From: a bacterium
GTDB lineage: Bacteria > UBA9089 > JASEGY01
Assembly: GCA_030019105.1 (NCBI GenBank)
Contig: JASEGY010000015.1
Span: 1-15,851 of the forward strand
Length of the DNA: 15,851 bases
Direction: 5' to 3'
Made by a program: the position numbers and the translations under genes. Below are positions 11,347-15,851 of this stretch, one piece after another. Within the stretch, counting starts at the first letter, position 1; each line of letters begins with the position of its first letter. The notes under the pieces were generated by a model. That model was not told where the DNA came from, did no database searches, and worked only from the letters and a program-made list of their open reading frames with translations.

Positions 11347-11501
11347 GGGACGGTTCACCTTAGTGTGAAGCTTGCGGGTATGTGGATAACTGTTTGTAGT
11401 AGCAAAGCTTGCTTTGCTTGAGTAGGATTAGCAGAGCAAGCTCTGCGACTACAAGTTGCCCGGAAGAAATCACAGGAAAAACGATGAAAATGAACCGTCC
11501 C
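11347..11501. mobile_element. MITE-like element, GGGACGGTTCA family, copy 2
   Basis: Perfect terminal repeats GGGACGGTTCA (11347-11357) and TGAACCGTCCC (11491-11501) are flanked by a perfect 8-bp duplication, GATATTTT (11339-11346 and 11502-11509). The left inner sequence CACCTTAGTGTGAAGCTTGCGG matches the inner right arm of copy 1. The exact centre is the 59-bp three-way-junction palindrome at 11395-11453. The core therefore differs from copy 1 although the frame is the same. With copy 1 and the array between, it fills the unusually long cpaB to cpaC-like spacer. Confidence 0.85.
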
Positions 11502-11552
11502 GATATTTTACACATTATTAAAGCTCAATTTGTAACAGTGTCGAGTATACCT

Positions 11553-11637
11553 GCGAGTTTCGGGTTTCGGGTTCAAGCGTAGAAACGAGGAAAAAATCCA
11601 CAATCCACAATCCACAATCCGCAATCCGAAATCTGCT
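11553..11637. repeat. GTTTCGG words followed by CACAATC words
   Basis: GAGTTTCGGGTTTCGGG is followed by four or five copies of the 9-base unit CAATCCACA. The array runs into the stop of cpaB. Complement-type words (TTTCGGATTTCGG) stand on the other side of cpaB at 12463-12520, so cpaB is bracketed by a matching pair. Confidence 0.7.
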
Positions 11638-12445
11638 ATCTTCCCTGAACATTTTTTTCTTCCCGTTGAATCCCTTTATATATCTCTACCTTGCCGGCCG
11701 GGGCAAGGCCTTTACCAAAAAGGTTTTTTGGAGTTGCCCCTGTGGTCCAGACTTGAGCCAGACTGTCCGGATTCCGAAGGATAAGCCTGAAACGCATCGC
11801 CTTATCTACCCCCAGGATGAGTTGTTCCGCCTCACCTGGAGTAACGGCCAGCGTAACCGTATCAAAGACTACGGGGGGCTTATCTTCCTCTGCAGTTTCT
11901 GTTTGCTTTTCCTTTAAAGACCGGTATATTTGACCAATAGCCATTACCTGGGCATTTTGAACGATGATCTTAGCTACATCCTCGCCGGCAAATTGTTCGG
12001 AAAAGGTTCCGATAACGTCAACGATATCCCCTGGCTTGACTAAGTAAGAAACGGCTCCGGTATTGTCAACGACAATAGTTACTGCCCGGCGTCCCTTAGG
12101 AATCACATAAGATAAACGATCGCCGGCATACAACTGGGTTCGCAGGATAGGTGAGCCGGATTTGATGGCTACCCGGCTGAATTGTCCTTCTACTTCATCA
12201 ATAGATGAAAAGACATCCGGATTGACCAGCTCGGCTTCCATATTTTTTACCGTTAACATCATGGCGCTTATAACCTGTTGGCCCGGAATATCCCTCATGG
12301 CATAAACTACCGGGACCCTGGTTGAGGTTTCCTCTACTGGTGGAGCCGCTGGACGTTTTTCTGCTTGAGAGAAGTAAATATAAGCCAGCCCTGTGGTTAG
12401 CAAACCAAGCGCTATAGCTGCGATAATAAAACCTTTTCCTCTCAT
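11636..12445 (-). CDS. cpaB: Flp pilus assembly protein CpaB/RcpC
   Basis: CpaB/RcpC is a membrane-anchored periplasmic protein that works with the secretin, and in some species is needed for pilin modification. The product is 269 residues. One N-terminal membrane helix (GFIIAAIALGLLTTGLAYIYF) is followed by a proline-rich linker. An SAF domain lies at about 43-110 (VPVVYAMRDIPGQQVI...SGSPILRTQL), then the RcpC beta domain at about 110-240 (RAVTIVVDNTGAVSYLVKPGDIVDVI, VTLAVTPGEAEQLI). GGGTGA lies 5 bases before the ATG. It is the first Tad gene in transcription order here and is separated from the next one by ~670 bases of mobile and tandem repeats. That makes a single unbroken message doubtful. 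Confidence 0.93.
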   Translation of the reverse strand: MRGKGFIIAAIALGLLTTGLAYIYFSQAEKRPAAPPVEETSTRVPVVYAMRDIPGQQVISAMMLTVKNMEAELVNPDVFSSIDEVEGQFSRVAIKSGSPILRTQLYAGDRLSYVIPKGRRAVTIVVDNTGAVSYLVKPGDIVDVIGTFSEQFAGEDVAKIIVQNAQVMAIGQIYRSLKEKQTETAEEDKPPVVFDTVTLAVTPGEAEQLILGVDKAMRFRLILRNPDSLAQVWTTGATPKNLFGKGLAPAGKVEIYKGIQREEKNVQGR

Positions 12446-12462
12446 TTATTTCACCCCCAATA

Positions 12463-12520
12463 AGATTTCGGATTTCGGATTGTTCCGATTTCGGATTGCG
12501 GCTTGCGGAATAAGAAATCC
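12463..12520. repeat. TTTCGGATT word array
   Basis: GATTTCGGATTTCGGATTG-type words repeat about five times upstream of cpaB. They are complementary in type to the AATCCGAAATC words downstream of the same gene. Confidence 0.7.
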
Positions 12521-12521
12521 T

Positions 12522-12650
12522 GGCCTTGTTCATCGTTTCGGCCATTGAATCAATTTTGTAGTGGTCGAGCTTGCTCGACATTACGGCAGAGCAAGCTCTG
12601 CAACTACATCGAACCAAATTTGGTCAAGCGCTATTGAACGAAACGATGTA
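12522..12650. mobile_element. MITE-like element, TTGTTCATCG family, second copy
   Basis: The left end GGCCTTGTTCATCGTTTCGGCCA matches the element at 6418-6553. The right end is diverged (GAACGAAACGATG, then TATCC). The 52-bp core at 12557-12608 is identical to 6443-6494 base for base. The flanks around the core differ (GAATCAATT on the left, CGAACCAAATTTGG on the right). A complete target duplication is not visible; only ATCCT occurs on both sides. The noncoding stretch 12651-12825 beyond it shows only a weak hairpin (12736-12758) and an uninterpretable open frame. Confidence 0.7.
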
Positions 12651-12825
12651 TCCTCTTCAAAAGTTATGGTATACTCAACGCGGGCATAATCTGCGATTTT
12701 GTATCTTCTCAACTGGTCAGTAGCAAGTTCTCCATAAGTGCTTGATTTTTCGACACTTAAGTTTTTCGCAGTTCAGACGCAATCGCGTAGAGAAAAGGCT
12801 TTAGTTTCAACAACTTACAGAGTAT

Positions 12826-13503
12826 TCATTCTGGGAAAAGCTGAGAACTTACTGCTGTCCAGTTCTTAAACACTATAGTTTCCACCTCTGAGCTAACCCG
12901 GAAGAACCGACAGAATAGGAACTGCTGGATCGCTCCTGACGGGGTCACGTGGTCTTCCAGGTGCCATTCTTTGAGCTCAAATCCCTCGCCCAGAAGTCTT
13001 TGCATCCGATCTACATCGTATTGCACCACGTCTAAGCCACTACACCGGCCTGGACCTTCCGGCCCGAAGGTGGCGATCACCACATGCCCTTCCTCAGCGA
13101 GGGAGCGTCCCAGGACTTTCCGGTACGCTCTCTGATCTTCCTCAGTGGTGAGAAAATGCAGGACCGCCCGATCGTGCCAGAGATCCCAGCGATGCGGAGA
13201 CTTGAACCGGGTCACGTCCTCCACGTACCACTCAACAGCTTCGGCCCGAGTTGCGAGTCGTGCTCGGGTGCGCTGGATGGCCTCCTCTGAGACATCCAGA
13301 ACCCCGGGTTGTTGGTATCCAATTGCGAGGAGAGCATCGACGAGTATTGAGGTTCCGCCGCCAACATCCAGTATCCGGGCGCTCGGGTCCAAACCGGCAT
13401 TAGCGATAAGGCGGAGAGACGTCTCCGGCCTCGACTGAAACCAACTGACCCGGGTCGGGTCCTTCGTTTCGTAGACTTTATTCCAATGAGACCACCGATC
13501 CAT
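12826..13503 (-). CDS. Class I SAM-dependent methyltransferase
   Basis: From ATG at 13503 the product is 225 residues and opens MDRWSHWNKVYETKDPTRVSWFQ, a common start of one class I methyltransferase family. The SAM-binding motif ILDVGGGTSILVD follows, then VLDVSEEAI (acidic end of beta-2), YVEDVTRF and DLWHDRAVLHFL. The substrate cannot be told. GGAG lies 9 bases before this ATG. An in-frame ATG at 13599 would add 32 helical residues (MVKTAVLEAFEERQEW...) that are not usual for the family and resemble the C-terminal helix of some type II antitoxins. The last ~23 residues also look like an extension. The gene is clearly GC-richer than its neighbours and is flanked by MITE-like elements, so it was probably acquired. 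It has no link to Tad. Confidence 0.85.
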   Translation of the reverse strand: MDRWSHWNKVYETKDPTRVSWFQSRPETSLRLIANAGLDPSARILDVGGGTSILVDALLAIGYQQPGVLDVSEEAIQRTRARLATRAEAVEWYVEDVTRFKSPHRWDLWHDRAVLHFLTTEEDQRAYRKVLGRSLAEEGHVVIATFGPEGPGRCSGLDVVQYDVDRMQRLLGEGFELKEWHLEDHVTPSGAIQQFLFCRFFRVSSEVETIVFKNWTAVSSQLFPE

Positions 13504-13630
13504 GGGTCTTATCTCCATATCTGATAATGCCTCGCCAACCAGGTCAGTCAGCCATTCCTGTCGCTCCTCAAATGCCTCCAGAACGGCCGTCTTTACCATA
13601 GCCTTGAGTTTAACTTCGTTCTATTGTTAC

Positions 13631-13784
13631 TATAGCTTTTAAGATAATGTTTCTGGGGTAAGCGAACTCAAGACAGGCTGTTCAACTTTTGGAGTTAATC
13701 CTTTAGGATTTCATTAGTTATGAAAGGCTAAAGCCTAAACTCCAATTGATAGCCAACCCCAAAATCTTTTTCTTAAGCACTATA
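13631..13784. mobile_element. MITE-like element, TATAG family, left of mutM
   Basis: The ends TATAGCTTTTAAGATAATG and the complement of AAATCTTTTTCTTAAGCACTATA form imperfect ~29-bp terminal repeats (23 of 29 positions by my alignment), ending inward in TTTTGGGGT. The middle holds the 53-bp palindrome (13691-13743). The element lies between the methyltransferase and the mutM stop. It is in the opposite orientation to the copy at 14659-14811. Confidence 0.75.
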
Positions 13785-13812
13785 CATTCATGTTAACCTC
13801 AGGATACCATAG

Positions 13813-14652
13813 TTATTCTTGCCTGTCAAGAGCTTTTAACTTCTGGCATGAAGGACAAAAACAGGTGGAACGGCTGCTAAGTTTCAGCCGTTTAACAGGC
13901 TGTCCGCACTGAAAGCAAGGCTTGCCTTCCCGGCCATAGACCTGATGCAACTCCTGGAAGGAACCCCGTTCACCGTCTGAATCAACATAGTTGCTCACGC
14001 TTGATCCTTTTAGCTTAATGGCCCTGGTCAAGACCTGGCGAATGGCTTTATAAAGTCTCTCTATCTGAGCGGAAGTTAAGCTGCCGGCTGGTTGAAGGGG
14101 ATGGATTTGAGCCAGATGAAGGACCTCGTCTGAATAGATATTCCCTAATCCGGCCAGAAAGCTCTGGTTGAGGAGCAGGGGTTTGATGGCTCCTTTCCTT
14201 GAGGCGATTAGTTTTCCGAATTCCTGACTGGAAATCTCTAAGGCATCAGGCCCCAGCCCGGCTAATTGAGGGAGGCCGGTTACCTGGTCTGTCTTGAGCA
14301 AGATCAGATATCCGAACTGCCGCAAATCTGCATAGCGAAGTTGGTTGCCTTTGGCAAGATCAAAGACAAGATGAGTGTGTTTATTTACCGGCGCTTCCGG
14401 ACGGGTATAGATAATCTGGCCGGTCATCTTGAGATGGACAACGAGGCTCCAATCTTCAGAGAGGTCGAAAATAATCATTTTCCCCCGGCGACTGACTCCC
14501 TGAAAGACAAGCCCTGTTAGCAGGGAGGCAAACTCCTCTTTATTTTCCCTCAAGACCTTGTCCAGATTTACCTTCACCTGGCGTATCTTTTGGCCGGGCA
14601 GCTTTTCTTTTAATCCCCTGACAATAGTCTCAACCTCTGGTAATTCCGGCAT
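13813..14652 (-). CDS. mutM: Formamidopyrimidine-DNA glycosylase MutM/Fpg
   Basis: This base-excision repair enzyme removes 8-oxoguanine and ring-opened purines and cleaves the abasic site. The product is 279 residues, normal for the family. The catalytic N-terminus is PELPEVETI (nucleophile P2 after Met removal, with E3 and E6). K58 in RRGKMIIF is the DNA-contacting lysine. The helix-two-turn-helix has the motif LNQSFLAGLGNIYSDEVL. The zinc finger is complete: C246, C249, C266, C269 (CX2C-X16-CX2C). GAGGT lies 4 bases before the ATG, and that ribosome site lies at the worn edge of a MITE-like element. Inverted copies of this element bracket the gene on both sides. Confidence 0.96.
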   Translation of the reverse strand: MPELPEVETIVRGLKEKLPGQKIRQVKVNLDKVLRENKEEFASLLTGLVFQGVSRRGKMIIFDLSEDWSLVVHLKMTGQIIYTRPEAPVNKHTHLVFDLAKGNQLRYADLRQFGYLILLKTDQVTGLPQLAGLGPDALEISSQEFGKLIASRKGAIKPLLLNQSFLAGLGNIYSDEVLHLAQIHPLQPAGSLTSAQIERLYKAIRQVLTRAIKLKGSSVSNYVDSDGERGSFQELHQVYGREGKPCFQCGQPVKRLKLSSRSTCFCPSCQKLKALDRQE

Positions 14653-14658
14653 TGTTAC

Positions 14659-14811
14659 CTCAGTATTTAAGAAAAAGATTTTGGGGGTGGTTGTAATTGA
14701 AGTTTAGGCTTTAGCCTTTCATAAGTAATGAAATCCTAAAGGATTAACTCCAAAAGCTACATAGCCTATATTGAACTCGCCTACCCCAAAAACATTATCT
14801 TAAAAGCTATA
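14659..14811. mobile_element. MITE-like element, TATAG family, right of mutM, inverted
   Basis: This is the reverse-oriented relative of 13631-13784 along its length: AAGAAAAAGATTTTGGGG on the left, the 53-bp palindrome at 14699-14751 (GA instead of GG at its first two bases), then ACCCCAAAAACATTATCTTAAAAGCTATA on the right. The left terminus (14659-14663) has drifted from TATAG to CTCAG. That drift creates part of the GAGG of the mutM ribosome site on the minus strand. Confidence 0.75.
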
Positions 14812-14837
14812 GTAGCGGATGAGCACCAAAACGATGA

Positions 14838-15677
14838 TCAAGGCCAATAATTAATATAGTGGCTGAAGAGCGAGATCGTGCCGACTGTCCAGCAATAATA
14901 AGAGAAAATAGCTAAGTTGCGGTTGGCCAGAATGGCCAGGAGGATTTTGATGGCGGCTAACCCGGAAAGAAAGGCGACGGCTGTTCCCAGAGTGTAGGCT
15001 AATAAGGAAGACGAATCAACCAGGGACACATCCTTTAATTCCAGGATCATCGCCCCGGTGATGGCCGGGATGGAAAGGATAAAAGAGAAGGAGGCGACTA
15101 ATTTTCGGTCTATTCCTCTTAAGATGCCGGTGCTGATGGTTGCCCCTGAACGGGAGATGCCGGGAATAATAGCTATCCCCTGGGCAATGCCAATCAGGAG
15201 GGCGTCAAGGGTGTTCAGCCGTGTTCCATCTTTTCGCAGGTAAGCGTAACGTTCGGCCAGAAAAAGTATGCTTCCGGTAACCAGAAGCATCACGGCGACT
15301 GTCTGCGGGGCGCTAAAGAGCGCTTCAAAATAATCCTTAAAGACAAGGCCAATAATTCCGGTCGGAACAGACCCAATGATAATCAGGGAAAAAAACCATC
15401 TCTGGGGATGGTCATGCCATATTTCTCTGGAGCCTTTCCCGGCCTGGTATTCACCCCATATCCCCCCTAACGCGGAGATAATCTGCCAGATGTCTTTATA
15501 AAAGTAGACCAGAACAGCCAGCATGGTGCCTCCATGCAATATCACATCGAAAACCAGATTCGGGCCTTCAAAATTCAGCATTGACTGGGCAATGACCAGA
15601 TGCCCGGAACTGGATACCGGCAGGAACTCGGTCAGACCCTGAATTAATCCTAATAAAACTGATTGCAGTATCTCCAT
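14838..15677 (-). CDS. uppP: Undecaprenyl-diphosphate phosphatase UppP/BacA
   Basis: This inner-membrane enzyme dephosphorylates undecaprenyl diphosphate to recycle the lipid carrier for peptidoglycan and surface polysaccharide. The product is 279 residues with about eight hydrophobic segments. Both family signatures are present: GLTEFLPVSSSGH at residues 14-26, with E17 and H26, and PGISRSGATIS near residue 175, with its conserved arginine. GGAGG lies 7 bases before the ATG. It is followed by mutM on the same strand after ~180 bases of MITE-like DNA, so co-transcription is uncertain. Overexpression of such enzymes is known to raise bacitracin resistance, but nothing here suggests special regulation. 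Confidence 0.96.
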   Translation of the reverse strand: MEILQSVLLGLIQGLTEFLPVSSSGHLVIAQSMLNFEGPNLVFDVILHGGTMLAVLVYFYKDIWQIISALGGIWGEYQAGKGSREIWHDHPQRWFFSLIIIGSVPTGIIGLVFKDYFEALFSAPQTVAVMLLVTGSILFLAERYAYLRKDGTRLNTLDALLIGIAQGIAIIPGISRSGATISTGILRGIDRKLVASFSFILSIPAITGAMILELKDVSLVDSSSLLAYTLGTAVAFLSGLAAIKILLAILANRNLAIFSYYCWTVGTISLFSHYINYWP

Positions 15678-15689
15678 AGTGCGGCCTCC

Positions 15690-15851
15690 TGCCGCAATTT
15701 AACATTAAGGACAAAAAGGACGCAAGGGACACAAAGGACCTCATCAGGCCGCAATCCTTTAACCTGATCACCGATAACTGATTACCTGCTCTGTTGGACA
15801 CAAAGGACCTCATCAGGCCGCAATCCTTTAACCTGATCACCGATAACTGAT
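15690..15851. repeat. GGACAAA words and a 69-bp direct tandem repeat upstream of uppP
   Basis: A 56-base segment beginning GGACACAAAGGACC and ending CCGATAACTGAT occurs at 15727-15782 and again, apparently exactly, at 15796-15851. This gives a period of 69 bases that continues past the window edge. It is preceded by GGACAAAAAGGACGCAAGGG, related to the array at 1612-1675. There is no gene in this stretch. Confidence 0.85.

Noticed and set aside
11022..11509. A complete insertion sequence in the cpaB to cpaC spacer
   Set aside because: No open frame with transposase features exists between the terminal repeats; the stretch is two separate noncoding elements with a word array between them.

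Overview
The window reads almost entirely on the minus strand. It holds most of a Tad (tight adherence/Flp type IVc) pilus locus followed by housekeeping genes. In minus-strand order: an undecaprenyl-diphosphate phosphatase (uppP/bacA), a formamidopyrimidine-DNA glycosylase (mutM), a GC-rich class I SAM methyltransferase, then cpaB/rcpC, a cpaC-like protein without a secretin core, the secretin cpaC/rcpA, cpaE/tadZ, the prepilin peptidase tadV/cpaA, a 940-residue exported protein with FlgD-like/Ig-like domains, a PorV/PorQ-type outer-membrane protein, and the ATPase cpaF/tadA. Flp pilin, TadB, TadC and the TadE/F/G pseudopilins are not in the window. A secretin, a PorV-type barrel, a secreted FlgD-like C-terminus and uppP point to a diderm bacterium. 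The mix of Tad, PorV and FlgD-like CTD proteins, plus very repeat-rich spacers, is what I would expect from an uncultured candidate-phylum genome. I cannot name the phylum from sequence alone.

The second theme is the intergenic DNA. Nearly every spacer holds either a degenerate tandem array of a 7-10 base word, often facing an inverted copy of itself, or a ~130-160 bp transposase-free inverted-repeat element (MITE-like). I can define three element families by their termini: GGGACGGTTCA ends (two copies at 11030-11501, both with perfect 8-bp target duplications), TTGTTCATCGTTTCGGCCA ends (6418-6553 and ~12522-12650), and TATAG...CTATA ends (window start, 13631-13784, 14659-14811; the last two bracket mutM in opposite orientation). 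Two palindromic cores, 53 and 52-59 bp, are shared between families, as though cores are exchanged between terminal frames. Repeats have also grown into gene 3' ends and now encode the C-terminal tails of two Tad proteins.

The most interesting stretch is the plus-strand island at 2738-3100, which runs against all flanking genes. It has a near-consensus sigma70 promoter (TTGACT, 17 bases, TATAAT), a leader with two strong hairpins (the second terminator-like), and a 26-codon amphipathic peptide ORF with a strong Shine-Dalgarno. The peptide start codon lies inside a perfect 13-base match to the complement of the transcript's 5' end. A 15-base segment upstream of the Shine-Dalgarno is complementary to the 3' flank. 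A second, diverged copy of the peptide's C-terminal half and its 3' hairpins lies at 56-181, with conservative codon changes and one compensatory stem change. This has the layout of a type I toxin or another fold-back-regulated small peptide of a family I do not recognise. The island is flanked by an 18-bp direct repeat containing the porV translation start, which suggests insertion there.
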